Shown in pieces: positions 1 to 13,530 of a stretch of DNA of 64,000 nt (position 1 is the stretch's first letter; each line of letters starts with the position of its first letter). The notes under the pieces are model-generated. The model was not told the origin of the DNA, searched no databases, and saw nothing but the letters and a program-made list of their open reading frames with translations. The stretch is from Macrobrachium rosenbergii (lineage: Eukaryota; Arthropoda; Malacostraca; Decapoda; Palaemonidae): positions 86,232,730 to 86,296,729 of the forward strand of contig NC_089795.1 of assembly GCF_040412425.1 (NCBI RefSeq), written 5' to 3'. A program made the translations under genes and the position numbers.

Positions 1-3000
1 CTCTGTTTCTTCGAACTTTCTGAGGTAGTATTCATAATCTTCAGAATCTGTACAGTCTGAGAGGAAGTATTCATCGTCATGAATATCTGTATACATGTGG
101 TGTCTTGGGATATCACGAACCACTGGCAGTCTGTTTTTCTTCGGTTTAGTAGCATTTACTGCTGGGGCAGTCGATTTTTTTATTGGTCTTAATTTGTCTG
201 CACAATTTGTTTCCTTTGGTTTTGTAATATTCTTTCCCCTTCTTTTACTAATGGGTTTGTCATGAACCACTGGCAGAATGTTTTTCTTTTGTTTAGTAGC
301 TTTTACTTCTGGGTCAGTTGAATTTACAACCAAGGTATTTTTCTTTTTGATTTTAATTTGTCTGCATAGTTTGTTTCCTTTGATTCTGGAATCCTCTTTC
401 CATTTGTTTATTCATTGGGATTTCACCAACTGCTGGCAGAATGTTTTCGTTTTGTTTGGTAACTTTTACTGCTGGTTCTGCTGATTTTGCAACTAAGGCA
501 TTCTTTCTTGTTGACTTAAATTTGGCTGTATAATGTGTTTCCTTTGATTTTGGAAGCGTCGTTCTCATTCGTTCACTCGGGGGTTTCACTCTTTTATTAC
601 GCCAAATAAACCTCGACATTTTGTCAGTGGTGTATAGATGTCCCTCGTAATCACATGTCCTGCATCTCTTCTGGAGTGTATCCACTGCTTCCTGTGAATA
701 GCAAAATATTACCCTCAAAAGTTTCTCCTTATTTTTATGTTTCAATATGCAGACACTTCCCTACTCACAAACATTCAACAGATACAGAAAAATGGGAATG
801 CAAATTAGAATTGTGTTCACAGCACTCACCTTTGCCACCTGTAAGTTCAGATTTTATTTTGCGTGCCTGTTCTGTACATACAGTACTGCATGTACAGTGT
901 ATTGTGTTTTAGGATGAAAAAACATACAGTACTGTACTGTATAGATTTTATGTACTTAAATGGGCATGAAGAGTACAGTAACCAACTTACAAAAAGTCCA
1001 ATATACAAATGGCCTTCCGGAACATAACTCGTTTGTGAGTAGGGTGGTGTCTGCACTTCAGTTCTAATAAAGACACTTATCAGACAGTAATAGCCAAGTT
1101 GTCACTTGAATGCTTTGTGACACTAGAATTGAAACCATAGCTCTTGAATTATGTTGGCAGCAACACCCCACTTTTCCCCTAACAAAAACAACAGAGCCTG
1201 ACCATTTTTTAAGTCCAGTATTCCTGAACATTGAGTTAAACTGTAAAAAACCCATAATTGAAATTTTTAATTAAAAGATATGCACTTACATTTGCACTCA
1301 GAGCAGTTCTCTTTTCACATTTAGGACAGAGGACAAACTTGTGGCAGAAATCCTTGAGCAGTTGGTGCAGCTTCTTTGTCCCATGAAGCCCATGGACAAT
1401 GACTCTACCTTTCTTTTTGTAAATTATTGTTCCAAGTTTGTAGGAAAAATATTTCATTATATCTGAAACAGAAAACCAACTGGTGTGAATGATTGAATCA
1501 TGAAATTTAGGCTATAATACAAAGCAATGGGGTACTTCCAGCCATTCAGCTCTGAGGAGCAAAAAGGAGGCACTTGAGTGATTGGACAGCAAGATAATAG
1601 AGATCCGGAAAATAAATGAGATGACGTACAAGTAACTAAAGGTGAAACTGGGAGGAAAACCCACTTAAGAGGTAACAGTCTGAGAGGTTGAATTGCAAGA
1701 TGGGAAAAAAAACTATTGGAGGCAGTACTGGAGATCTAAAACTATAAAAGGCTAAAATTAGAGTCATCAAGAATTTAGATCATGGCACTGAGAAAAGGGA
1801 TTATACACAGTAAGAAACTTTGGGGCATTTTTATCTTGTTCAGTAGTGCCTACACTGCATCACATAGGTACGCTGACACCAATAACCCCTTCAGGGAACA
1901 TGATGTGAACCGTGGTGTGTTTCACAATCAATCAGTCAGTCCCTGTGGTCCATAGGGGACACACTGAACCTATACTAATGCTCTCCACGAATGGCTATCC
2001 CATGTTCTCTGCCTTAGGTCATCTCAACAATCCTCTCCTGCATCCATCTTCATTGTTTTCTGCCATGCTCTTATAGGCCTACCCCACCCATGCTTTACCC
2101 TAAGAAGGGTTCAGTAATATTGCCATGATTATGTACTGTAACTCAAAATTTCTAGACAAAACTAATCTGTAGATTATCCTTTTATTCTCATTAAAGTAAT
2201 TGTGAAGATATTTCTCCTTCCAAACAGTACAGTATTCTTATTTTGTTTACCCTTTGGTAGTAACATTTATTATTCTTAAATGAATACTATTTTCTGTTTT
2301 AAGGAAAAGCCTCACAGTTGCCTTATACACCTATACAGAAGCCTGGTGTATAGGTGCATATCCTGCACACACTCACTCTCCATAATGTTAATGTCCTTCA
2401 CTTCTAACGCTTCTGCCACTACTGTATATTTATATTACTTCTTAGACATCCTATTCCCCTTTCCTTCTAAGACTTCCAAACTCTATAATCAGTATCCCAA
2501 TGTATTCTACAGTTCAACCCCTTGTTTTACATCAATGTGAATATTTGTTAATACATTTTGTATTAATTTCTCTCACTTTTAACCACCGCAGGTTTGATTC
2601 TGATCTTTGTTGTCTGCAATTCACTGACTTGCAAACATCAGAATGTTGATGCAGATATTATCTGAAACTAACATTCTGTGAACTAAACTAACCAAACTTA
2701 GCTTGATGTGGCCTGTCTCCTTTCCTAGCCATTCCTCTCACTGTAGTACAGTTCTAAGCATCAGTGACCACAGCTGTTGTGATGCTGATTTGTTGAACTA
2801 AATCAATCAATAAAACTCATTTTGATAACATACACATTTGACTTCATTGTAGTCAACAATAATTCACTTCCATTTTCCCATGTTTCAGTTTTGTATATTT
2901 TTTTTTTTTTTTAATGATCCCCAAACAAATCGCTCCTTTAAACCATTTTTTGCTTAAACTTCTTTTATCACTTACATCTTTTCAGTAATTATTTTCTAAA

Positions 3001-3967
3001 CATTTCATTAATTATAGTCTAATTTTCCTTACCTACCCCCACTCTTTTATTTTTTCTTACATCAGGCTTCCTTCTACACTGGAAACTCACTTTAAACAAT
3101 CTTCATTTCTCTTGCTAATCCTCTCCCATCCCACCATTTCAACACCAGCTACTAACTTCCTCGTCCTTACACACCTGTCTCCACTGACACCTAAGCCATA
3201 AACCTTTCCTCCTCCATAGAGACTGTTTTCTGTTCTCATTTTTTCCCTACAACCTAATAAATCTCACAAACTTCAGCCATGTCAACACCTCATCTATCAG
3301 TTTAACCATCCATCTTCTCTGTACTGGTAAAAGTTTTTAATACATTCCTGCTTTAACTTTCTTCTGCCCCTCACAATCATGCAGACAGAATAACCTGATT
3401 AAGTAATCCATTTTTTTTCTCATTCATCAGCAATGTACTTTACATCTTGAAAATCGATAGCAGTCTGCATATAACTTGAGAAATGTGTTTTGCATATTCC
3501 AAACTGATAACAGTTTTACATGATTGAATGCTGACAAAAGCTTTACAACAAACAAAGCCAAAGGCAGTTGAAAATACCTTACCATAGAATTACCACAGCC
3601 GAGATAGGAGTTGTAACCAGCTCCCTGGATTTACAAACCAAAAATGCAGAGAATAAGATTGTGCAAATAAATATCAAGAACGGGCAAATAAATATTAAGA
3701 ATGAGTAAAATTTTAGTTGTCATTCAAATAAACATGAAAATGGTGATATTGCTATACTGTATTGCTGTTTGGCTAAATGAGTTAACTTGCAAACATTGCA
3801 ACTTGAAAACTTACATATCAGAGGGTGGCCTAATGCCCTAGAAACAGCATCCAAGTTTAAAATGCGAGTCTGCAGTCTCGACTTTGCCATCACCTCGGTA
3901 AGTATGTGTGGAACCTTTACCCTGGACTTCTTTTCATAGTCCTGAGTGCAGTCATCACCTCTTGCAT
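1..3967 (-). CDS. eIF5 N-terminal domain / Gag-like fusion gene, copy A (3' end beyond window)
   Basis: Minus-strand gene with three recognisable coding exons: 3967-3815, 1462-1290 and 691 to the left window edge. All junctions have AG/GT signals, and the phases match copy B. Exon 1 begins at an ATG with A at -3. Exons 1 and 2 and the start of exon 3 encode an eIF5-type domain ending in two CxxC zinc pairs (CPKC and CRTC). Exon 3 then continues in the same frame into a basic Lys-rich linker. The acidic and Gag-like parts seen in copy B lie mostly to the left of the window. Two single-base losses relative to copy B break the frame: one in exon 1 (around 3,952) and one in exon 3 (around 397). 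The zinc-ribbon part of exon 3 is intact here but broken in copy B. It may be a pseudogene, or a gene with assembly indels. Confidence 0.6.
1530..1910 (-). repeat. SINE-like dispersed repeat, diverged, in intron 2-1 of copy A gene
   Basis: This stretch contains the run 'gccattcag ... gaggaaaac ... agtagtgcctacactgcatcac ... gctgacacc' seen in clearer form at 54,665-54,975. It is shared with copy B at 17,515-17,870, so it predates the duplication. It lies in the 2.35-kb first intron of the eIF5/Gag gene. Confidence 0.5.
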
Positions 3968-6900
3968 ACTTGCCCAAGAGCAATTTGCCCATCAACCTTT
4001 CAATTGAGAAAAGCAAGATATTTTACTACTTTCACTCTGATACTGTAAGAGAAAAGAACAAAAGGTTATGCAAACCCAATGCCCTTTTTAAACTCAGGTT
4101 TGAAAAACAAAAAAAAAAAGAGGAGGAAGAATACAGGTTTGAAAAATGGTAAACCTGCCTTTTACAGAACAACTATTATAAGTAAGGGACAAAAGGATGG
4201 GTATGAGAATTCCAAAGAATGTTATTTGAGGAAAAATGAAACCTACTGAATCGTGTAACCAAAATGCTGTTCTATGATGATTACTGATATTATTGCATTC
4301 TTGATTTTCCATCATTAAGGCTATGATTTGTGACAATGAATCTGGATGAAAACAAATCAAAGAATATTTTGCAGGATGCCAATGGATTAAATCTTGAAAT
4401 GTCACTAATGGTTTATGAATATTCTTATCCACTGGTAGGTACTATTTCAGATTCTAATAGTGTTTAAGGAATAACATGTAATTAATTTAAATTAAATAAT
4501 GTACAAATTAAAAGTGATTCTTGGGTAATGAGTTTGATGCAGTAACAATAACACAAAGAACCATTTGATGATTTGTTAAAACTTTTATCTGACAGCCTTG
4601 ATACTGCAGGCAGCTGTATGGAACATTCTCTAAGAATACCTTTGCAAAACTGATTAAAACTTGTGTAAAATTATTGGTCTGGCGAAATTTGAGTATTAAA
4701 TAACAATAATGGAAAGTAAAATATCAAACATTATTTCAGAAACTGTACACTGGTTTTGATACACTGATGACATATTTTGTAGCTGGCTGTGTAACAATTA
4801 TCAAATGAAAATGGACTATTTACCATATGGGAAATATCTCTTGAAAATACCAAGATATAAAGAAGAATAAAGAGTTCAAATGTAGGATTACAAAAACACA
4901 ATATTCATTCTATAATATATAATACACAAGATATATACAAGTTCGTGATAATGTTTATAAGGATTACAGACACAATCTTCTATTCTATAATATTATAATT
5001 AAAGAAATTGTTTTATAAACAAGTCCGAGATACAGTATCCAGCATATACTTCTGTATGTTTACAACGCATGTTCTACTCTGTATATGTGAATTATATATT
5101 AAATTTAAAAAATGGCATGTATAAGAATATTTTATCTATGAAAAACTCAGTAAAAATGAGGTTTACTTTGTTTTCATTAAAAGTATACATTAAAAGTAAT
5201 TTTCTAGGATCATAGATATAAACTTTTCCGGTTTACGTGATTTTCACACAGGTTTTGTCTTTATAGGCTATACTGTATTTTGGGTGAAAACAAGACATCC
5301 AACAATAATCATATCTAGGTCAGTTTTGTATTAGTGTTTTTAAAAACATATTGTCAGTTTAAAACTTTTTTTCAAAGTATACAATTAACTGATTATCTTA
5401 TCTTAATGGGGTTATCCAGTTCAATGGTGATTTGTCACTTTTAAATACTGCCTGTTTATATTTTATTGCTCCAGAAATTACACCTTATAAAAGTTTTTGC
5501 ATCATGCTTTACTGTATTCCCCTTATTGAAAGATAATAAGAAGTGCCCTAATGCACTTTTGCAGTCTTCTCACTTTTGTCTCATATGTTACTGACAAATA
5601 ATATAAAATCTTAATGACAAAACCAATACAATTAAAGTAACTTAAACACTGATGTAGTAGTCACTAGTCAGGTATTGTATTCCTCTGTTTGTATCCAGTA
5701 GCCACGCGAGCCATAAGTTTATGACATCATGGACACATGAATTTGCGTACTTCGCTTGATACGCTCTTCTAAAATGAGCACCCCCAACAGGACCAAGTTG
5801 GATTTTTATCTGTACACAGGTGTATACTAATGGTTCTTCTTCTTTTGAATGACTTTGTCTCAACTTGCTTATCTGTCAGCATATGAGAGTGGCAGTAATC
5901 ATATTCTTGGGAGGTCCTTTTCTTGAGGCAGAGAGACAAACCCTGTTTTCAATGCATAAACATTAGTTAACAAGCAGTTAGCAACTAACTTGTCAAGCCA
6001 AAGGAAGGTACAGTACTGGCAACTGTCCATATTATGAGAAATGGCATTTTGTTTTCCACATTAAATTTCACTTCACTTGAATATGATTAAAAGTATTGAA
6101 TTACAGCTATGGTCAAATACCTCTTGGCATGAGGTAATTCCTAAACATCAGTAATTTGCTGGAATGTGTTCTGCCCTAATTTGATTAGTGGTCATATTAA
6201 GGTGAAAAATTTGTCAAACTGCCCAAAGTGTTTACTGTTAACCTTGCATGTCAGTCTTAAATTATGGTTACAGTTTTCAACACTGTAAATTGATAAGCCA
6301 GGCTGTGGCACCAGATCTCAATAGCCTAACTATCCATTTAGGATATGGTTATAGGCTAGTCAAATACTAGTCGAAAATAAGACAGATAAAAATGACTATC
6401 AAAACAGGCTAAACCCTAACGGTTTAGATTGTTCCAGATACAGTTAGTGCCAGTTATTGTTTCTGCTTTATGAGCAAAATAGTCTATCACAAAACTTTTC
6501 TATGGAAGCTCAGGGTAAATAAGAATTTTTTACCTAAGTCATAAACCACATATTTATCTGATACTTATATTAAAATTTATGTATTTTTTCTAATCACTTG
6601 AGCAAACATTTATTTTTGTGTTTTCCTTCCTCCTATATCAAATTATTACAGTGGGACCACAGTGGGAAACCAGTGGCTTTTGGGTGGGGGTAAGCCACAC
6701 TGCATGAATGAAAAGGATTGGTAAAAACAAATGTGTAAATTATAAGTATGGGAAAAATCCATGCCTTATGTCTAACATCTGACCAGTAACAATCACAAAG
6801 TAAATTGTAATGGAAAACATTTTGGCCAGGACAATTACAGGGATACGTTCTAAGTTAACCTACGGTGCTGGATCTTATCTGACTGGAACCCCCTTTGACT

Positions 6901-8490
6901 TAGCCTAACAGTTTTTGCTTGCTTTACATTGCTACTGGAGTATGTGTGTGGCGTAAGGTAAAGTTTTGTGTGCAGTGGTCCAGTAATTCTTTGAGTGGGC
7001 TACCATTATCAAACGTTTTCTTTGTTTCACTTCATATTACGTCATTTAACACTTCTTAAATTTCATTGTTTCCTCTTAAAACTTCAAATAACTTCATGTA
7101 AAAGTTTCACTTGAACTACTTAAGAATACATTTGTACTTAATATTACGACACATCCATATTTGTAACTGAGGTCAGGAGGCCAATAATGATAGAAGGCTG
7201 GACAGTCCAAAAATATTTGGGGCCTTTACCTGGAGAACTATTGCATTACAGAAACAGTAACAAATTGCACAGTTGGTACAGTGTATCACATGCACTAGGC
7301 TATAAATGCTAAAGTATTCCTAACATTGTCACCATGACAAGTACCATCAAATACTTGTGAAATATTAATACAGTACCAAAGTACCATTTTATATAAGGTT
7401 AAACTTGATAAATCACAGTATGCTTAGCCCATGAAATTTTAATTGAATCCCATCTGCAGATTGGCTTAAGTTTGAAGTTCCCCCTTTGTCAGGTTAAAAT
7501 ACACCAGGGCTTCAGTTAGATGCAGGTAATGGCAGTAATACATAAAGTTAGGGTTATACTATAAGACAGCACTTTAGTTTAGTACCAAGTGGTTGAATGA
7601 TGGTCATTTTGGTGTATTTCCATAAGGTACATATAGGCCTTGGGAGGTTTTGCTGAAGCTGTTCCAAGTTCTTGGATATTGGGAGGTTGTAGGCACTTCT
7701 AGTACATACGCTATTTTGGATCGCTCATGGGAGCTTTTATGTGTTTCTTACCTAATAATTACCCACCTTTTCCAGTCAATTAACACTTTAGAAAATCTTA
7801 TGCTTAAGTTCTGGGCATTTTTTAACTCCTCTCAGTATGCCTTCTGCATAAGAAGCATTGACAGGAACTTCACTGATATATTTTAAATTATACATAAATA
7901 AAGTACCCTTTACCCATTTGAAGTAAAGTAATCTCACAGACAAATGTTTCTCTGCCACAAAACCTTGGCTGAAAGAACTGATTATCAGGATTCGGAATGA
8001 AGTGAGGAAATGTGCCCCCACCAAGGTAGGAAATATGATCTTTTTCACTTCATGCCCTAGGTCAGGTTAGGATAGGGGCTCAAGTAAGAGTTCAGCACCC
8101 TAGGTTAAGATAGGATGCATCCCTATGTTTTACTTTGTGACTTTTATGGTGCTTTAGGTTGGTTTAGTTTGGTTAGGATGCATCTCTGTAACTGTTCTTA
8201 CCGTATTTTCATGCTTTATAAACTGTTTTTGGTGATAACTTAATGATAATACTGATTTGGGATATAAATGAAATGTATTTTACATTTCATGCAAAACTGT
8301 TTTTGGTGATAATTTGATAATCTGATATACTGCATTTGGGATTTGGGATGATAAAATCTTTAAATGTCTTCATCTTTACATACATTACCGACCCTCAAAA
8401 TCTTCCTTTAAAACAACGTAATTCTTTGTTCACATTTATTAGCAGCCGATGTAATGAGATTTGAAAGATGTCATTGCCCGTCTGCTAGTA
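3968..8490. other. No gene recognised (duplicated, AT-rich)
   Basis: No open frame here is preserved between copies A and B. Differences are spread over all codon positions, and the longest shared frame (5,642-5,863, minus) shows no synonymous bias. The stretch probably holds upstream intron or 5' flank of the eIF5/Gag gene. A short imperfect direct repeat around 'actgtttttggtgataa' occurs at about 8,221-8,335. Confidence 0.5.
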
Positions 8491-8758
8491 CATTATGTAC
8501 AGTAATCAAACTACCATAAAGTTTGAAAGTTCACGGAGACCAAAATTATTTATATTGGGAGTTAAATGCTTTAGTTCATTTAATCATAGCGGTTCCGAGA
8601 GGCGTCCATGTTTGTTTGTTTACAAGTATCAGCTGATTCCTGTCTTCACGTCGTTCAAGGCCAACCAAAACTGTCATGAATCACTGATACAACTGAATGT
8701 CATGGTATGAGACCCACTTGAAAACACCCAGGAGTAATGAGTAATAATGCGAAGGAGA

Positions 8759-9094
8759 TTAAGAAATATAATAAATAACGAGAAGATGAAATTCATCACA
8801 CAACACGAACCGTCTGCCACTGAATTTCCAGCTGCATTTTCGTCCTTCCCAAGAGGACCGTCGTCGATATCTTTCCTTTTGCTCACAAAGGCTTCTTTTC
8901 GCTTTTCCTTTCATATACGTTTTGTAGCGGAGGTGACCGTAGAAACTGTAAGGTCGCTCTGTCAGCAACTTGAAGACTCTGGGACCAAAAGTCAAGCGAA
9001 TATGACTCGTGTGTCGTGAAACAGCGATGCGATCGCTTCTCATTTGCCTGTTGACAAACGCGTAGTTGGATACAATACACCTCCCCAGGCTCAC
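8759..9094 (-). other. Conserved ORF block, copy A (possible 5' exon)
   Basis: A 111-codon frame on the minus strand is the counterpart of 24,315-24,551. The shared part includes 'PYSFYGHLRYK' and 'RYRRRSSWEGRKCSWKFSG'. Between copies several changes are synonymous (for example CGG/CGC and GGA/GGG in the Arg-rich stretch), and the block is better preserved than its surroundings. I do not recognise the protein. It lies about 4.8 kb upstream of the eIF5/Gag start on the same strand, so it could be an upstream exon, a 5' UTR or a separate small gene. Confidence 0.3.
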
Positions 9095-9128
9095 CTACGT
9101 CTCGCGTACCGAACGTGACGTACCACTG

Positions 9129-9488
9129 CAGGGGCGTCAATTTTGCGGGGGGAGCACTTGCCCCCTCAATGCACTAATTCCCGCCCCCCTCGCAAAAAAA
9201 AAACTTGGTTTGTTCCCTAGCCTGTGAAACATATAATATAATATGTGGTTGGGTGTGGCACACCTGTTTGCTGCTTTATTAACTCAGTACAGCTCTTATA
9301 TGGCTTCAAAATTCCCCAAAATGCGCACAAATTTCTATACATTTCTTTGGGGGGCTTACGGCGCCTCTTCTACCCCGCCCCTGATAGGGCTCGTTTCGCT
9401 CGCTACCCCGCCCATACCATAAGTTCTAAACCTTTTGCCCCCCTCCCCCATAATAAACACAACAGAAAAATCTGAAATGACGCCACTG
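9129..9488. mobile_element. hAT-like MITE present only in copy A
   Basis: The ends are imperfect inverted repeats: CAGGGGCGTC on the left and GACGCCACTG on the right. Flanks CGTACCACTG and CTTACCAGTG look like a target duplication of 8 to 10 bp that has since diverged. Copy B has a single CTTACCAGTG at this place (about 26,098-26,107), which is the empty site. The 360-bp element is rich in C and G runs and encodes nothing recognisable. Confidence 0.7.
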
Positions 9489-10300
9489 CTTACCAGTGCA
9501 AGTTTGAAAAACAAAAACAATATCGTCATTTTGCATATTCATGATGTATAACACTCGTATATGCATAACTTGGTAATTTTCCTGTTGATGCTGTATTCAT
9601 AATAAACACGCAGTTCATGACAGTGAATCGATTTGACTTGATGAATTCATGAACGGTGTCGATAAGGCGGGGAAGTCATCCAAGTATCGGAGGAGATATG
9701 ATTATCGAACTCGTATACGAAACGTATTCTGTCTGAAGGGTTACTCGAGGAGAAGAGCCCACTATTTCACCTGTGGGTCCAGTTTAAAATTATAAGAATT
9801 TTTAGTTATCTTCTTTTAGTGTAGATACTTGCTCAGAGTAACTGGTCAACTGAAATCCACCTTCACCTTCGAAAATCATTTTAAAATGGCGATGGAAATT
9901 CAGGTTTTAATTTTTAATGGATTTTTGTTTATTGACAATGTCAGTCCTTTACCCCAGTAGGTAACCATGCTATTATAGTCTGTGTAAGATGTTTGGGCAA
10001 AATAACGCCCGTTGTGACTTTTTTATATAAATAAGTCGACGCCAAGCTATGGAGCAACATTCAGTTGACAATCTCAACAGTTTCTTCACAGATGCAGTTC
10101 TTTAAGGAACGCACAGTCAACTTGAGAACAAATAGAATGTGTGAATGCTTAGTCTTATTGGAGACACATATCGCATGTCGATTGATATTGATGATTGATC
10201 TTGATCTAAAATAGTATGAACACTCTCGGACCAAAAAAACGTAGACCAGGGTAAATATTACAAAAACTCGCAGCTTCAAAATAAAGATTATATACATACA

Positions 10301-10402
<102 letters not shown>

Positions 10403-10429
10403 TTCAAATTGAGGTGCTTCTTATATTTT

Positions 10430-11560
10430 ACAAATGTCTTTCAGTGTTTTCTCGTTAGTATCGTAGCTCCTGCAGAATAGGAGAATCTGTAGTTCGTTTT
10501 AAAATTTGCCTTCTTTTATGATCTTTACTTCAGGCGGTATTTTATTGTATAGTCTTTATGATCTTTACTTCAGGCGGTATTTTGTTGTATAGTCTCGGTG
10601 CACGTTGTACAAATGCTCTCTCGCCCGACTTACAATTTATTCTAGGTTCAAATAACCTATATGCTTCACTTGCATGTCTGATTACAATATTATTTCAGGT
10701 CTAAAGAAGCTTAAGCAGTTTCTCATTTATCTTGGTTCATCATATATTAGCGCTTTAAAGGCTGTAAATAGTAGGCCTATTTTATATTCTCTTCTAGCTT
10801 TTACTGGGAGCCAATGTAGCTCAATTTATAGTGCTGGGGTTATTCTAACACGGGAGCGTAGTCCTTTTTATTAATCTAGCTGCTCTATTTTGTACGCCTT
10901 GCAATGTTCTTAGTAGTAGTTAGGGAGACCGTAGTATATAACGTTGCAGTAGTCAAGCCTCGAAAGTATTTAGTTGTCAGAGTATCTTCGTTTAGGCATT
11001 TTCTAATAAATGCAATGTTTCTAATATGATAGTTACAGGTTTTGTAATATGCAATATATGGTTCTTCATCGACAATTTATTATCAATAAATACTCCTAAG
11101 TTCTTCACTGCTGCTACAATACTTATTGTTGACGAACCAATAGTTATTCATTTGAAATGTTCATATTTTCGTAGTGCACTGTCAGATCCAAATAGCATAC
11201 ACTCAGTTTTGTCTTAAGTTTCAATTTCTTTCGCCGACATCCCTTTTTCTATATCTTTCATTATTGCATCAGTTTTATTAATGGAGTCGTCTACTGTTTC
11301 TACAGGAAAATAGAACTGAGTATCCGCAGCATACTGTTTCTACTTAACCTTGTGCTCATTTAGAATTCTAGATAGTTCAGTTTTGTAAATGCCAAATAGC
11401 AGTGGGCCCAGAACGCTGCCTTGGGGCACTCCTTTTGTTAGACCATTCTTTTCTGATTTCACATTTGATATAACCAATGTAGCCTTCCTATTTTCTAAGT
11501 AGCTTCTGTACCATTTGTGTAGGCCTACATCATCTTCGATGCCTTCTCTGTAAGTAGTAT
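10430..11560 (-). mobile_element. LINE relic, reverse transcriptase 3' half
   Basis: On the minus strand, frame fragments read as a reverse transcriptase. There is an RT block with 'WYRSYLENRK' at about 11,500, then 'KGVPQGSVLGPLLF' at about 11,430-11,390, a damaged catalytic box reading YAADTQ where YADDTQ is expected (about 11,330), then 'LDYCNVIYYGLP' (about 10,950) and a C-terminal 'ERAFVQRAPRLYNKIP' (about 10,600). Stops and frameshifts show that it is dead. The clade is not clear; CR1/L2-like elements share these C-terminal motifs. It is absent from copy B, so it either inserted after the duplication or was lost from B. Confidence 0.85.
10515..10594. repeat. 40-bp tandem duplication inside the LINE relic
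   Basis: Two adjacent units, each starting at 'tttatgatctttacttcagg', differ by one base. They repeat the segment encoding the 'YNKIPPEV' region of the relic. Confidence 0.9.
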
Positions 11561-11575
11561 ATTGTTAACTTGAAT

Positions 11576-11768
11576 GTAAACAGCTTTCCTGCAGGTATTT
11601 ATTTGACTTAAGATACGTATGCTAATAATCGTATGCCTGAAATGAATGGCCAAAATCGAACTTGACTTGAAATGCTTGCAAACTGTTTTGGTAGGCTGCC
11701 ATTCATTTCATGTATACCGGTTATTAGCATACGTAAGTAAAATAAAAATCTTCAGGAAAGTTGTTTAC
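11576..11768. mobile_element. Foldback (inverted-repeat) element, copy A
   Basis: Outer arms begin 'gtaaacagctttcctgcagg' and end 'cttcaggaaagttgtttac'. They extend inward over about 60 bp, including 'gtatgctaata' and its complement. Only the central part is unpaired. The copy at 27,174-27,360 shows that it predates the segmental duplication. Confidence 0.75.
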
Positions 11769-12139
11769 CTAAAAGTTAACATTGCGCTTTTACAGTTCCA
11801 CACCTGTGAAGAAACCTGAGAGATTGTTAACCTATAATACCGTGTTGCGCCATGGCTCGGCGTCTCTCTTCTTCTTCAAACCCGTGTTGAAAGGCGTGCT
11901 GTGCTAGAGTGTTGCTTGTCTTTATGGGGAAAAAATATATTTTTTTATCTCGCATGTTATTGAGAACCCTTTGTCACTGTGGACACATTTCGTGAGCTAC
12001 AAGACTTTGAGATATATATATCTATATTTTTTTCTGTCATTCTTACCAAAAACATTATCATAATTTATTTACGGGTTTTTTCTCTGTAATATTATTTGTG
12101 TGTATGTATAGGTTAACTAAACCATTTAAAAAAAAAATT

Positions 12140-12311
12140 CTGCATACGATCTGGAGAAAAAATCTGCATACGATCCGGAGTAAAAAAATTCTGCATACGA
12201 TCCGGAGTAAAAACAAATTCTGCATACGATCCGGAGAAAAAAACTGCATACGATCCGGAGTAAAAAAATCCTGCATACGATCCGGAGTAAAAAAATTCTG
12301 CCTACGATCCG
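12140..12311. repeat. Minisatellite, about 7 units of 24-29 bp
   Basis: Units start 'ctgcatacgatccggagtaa' followed by an A-rich spacer of variable length. Copy B has a single related unit (about 27,773-27,800). The array therefore grew in copy A after the duplication, or collapsed in B. Confidence 0.9.
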
Positions 12312-12949
12312 AGTTACAAGCGATTGTAAATATAATCAGGATCAAGCTTTCCGTGCAGTTAAAACTTGATTTGTTTCAAGTCATGTTGAATTTAATCTTG
12401 AGGGAAATCTGATATGTAGAGACTTTATGTGATATGCGCATCAGTTCGACGTCTAAATGATTTGCGAGAGAAAATCGTGCACTTTTATGAAATGCGATGC
12501 GAGTCTAAATCGTGCACTTTTATGAAATGCGATGTTAGACTCACAACAAATTATTGGGGAGTGAGCTTCTATAAAAAAATAAAGCCAACACATCTGTGAG
12601 TGAGTTAGCCCAGCCAGAAGTTGTGTTGAACACCTGTTTTTTTCTTTTCTTATTGTTTTTAGAAGTGCACGGAAATGGCCGAGACTTGACACTACATTTT
12701 TTTCACACACGCACTGTGAAGGCAGAGGGTACTACTGTAAACATCCACTCTCCCTCGTAGTTTTGACAAGTTGACGAAGCGTAAAAAAATAAAAAAACAA
12801 ATTTATAGCCTACACCAGAAAGGTTCTTTTCACAATTTTCAATGTCAAAGTCTTTTATCCTATATTAAAAAAAAATACAATGAGATGCCTAAAAAAAAGG
12901 GGACCCATGCAAAACTCTCCGTAGGTGTGGCAAGGCCAGCAGCCATCAG

Positions 12950-13170
12950 TGAACCTCCGCCCGGTGCATGTATGCATTACTTACGGTTCTTTACAGCGTT
13001 CCTTCGGCCCCTAGCTGCAACCCCTGTCATTCCTTTTACTGTACCTCTGTTCATATTCTCTTTCTTCCATCTTACTTTCCGCCCTGTCCTAACAGAGCTG
13101 CTTAGTAGTGCTATTTCGAGGTTTTTCTCCTTTTACACCTTTCAAACCTTTTTCTTTCAGTTCCTTTGAG
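12950..13170 (+). repeat. SINE-like dispersed repeat, truncated, at end of copy A
   Basis: Contains 'ccttcggcccctagctgcaa', then 'cattccttttactgtacctc', and ends near 'cacctttcaaaccttttt'. It matches 28,660-28,920 directly and 54,665-54,975 in reverse. The duplication match stops inside it. Confidence 0.7.
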
Positions 13171-13530
13171 ATTAGAACTTTGTCAATCTCCCAGGCTTTT
13201 AAAAGAAATGTATTTGTTAACTTTTATTTATGTCACTCATAAATCTCTCAATAGTTTCAATTGGACCTGTATGTTGGACAAACCATTTTCCTCAACTCTC
13301 TGAGGGGGAGGGTGTGCAGTATGTAATATATAATCTAATCCATATTCCTCGACTTCCTGGCACTGCAACCTGGGGTAACAGCAGCTATGCCTTACTGGTT
13401 TGGCAAGTTGCATCTTTTTGACCAGCTGAGAAAGTACAACCACAAACATAGTACTTTATAACAAGGCCCTATTCCAATTCATGATCCCTTGTTCAAAGAA
13501 TTTTATCATTACTGAACTTGTACATCAAGT

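Noticed and set aside
1236..1462. The eIF5-like exon as part of a processed retrocopy
   Set aside because: Introns of 2.35 kb and 0.6 kb with proper splice sites lie between the parts in both copies.
5642..5863. Minus-strand frame shared with 21,489-21,680
   Set aside because: Differences between copies fall on all codon positions and include a deletion. No splice sites or domain.
12098..12412. CRISPR-like array or coding repeat
   Set aside because: Spacers are A-rich and not unique, the organism is eukaryotic, and copy B has one unit only. Open frames on both strands come from the repeat.
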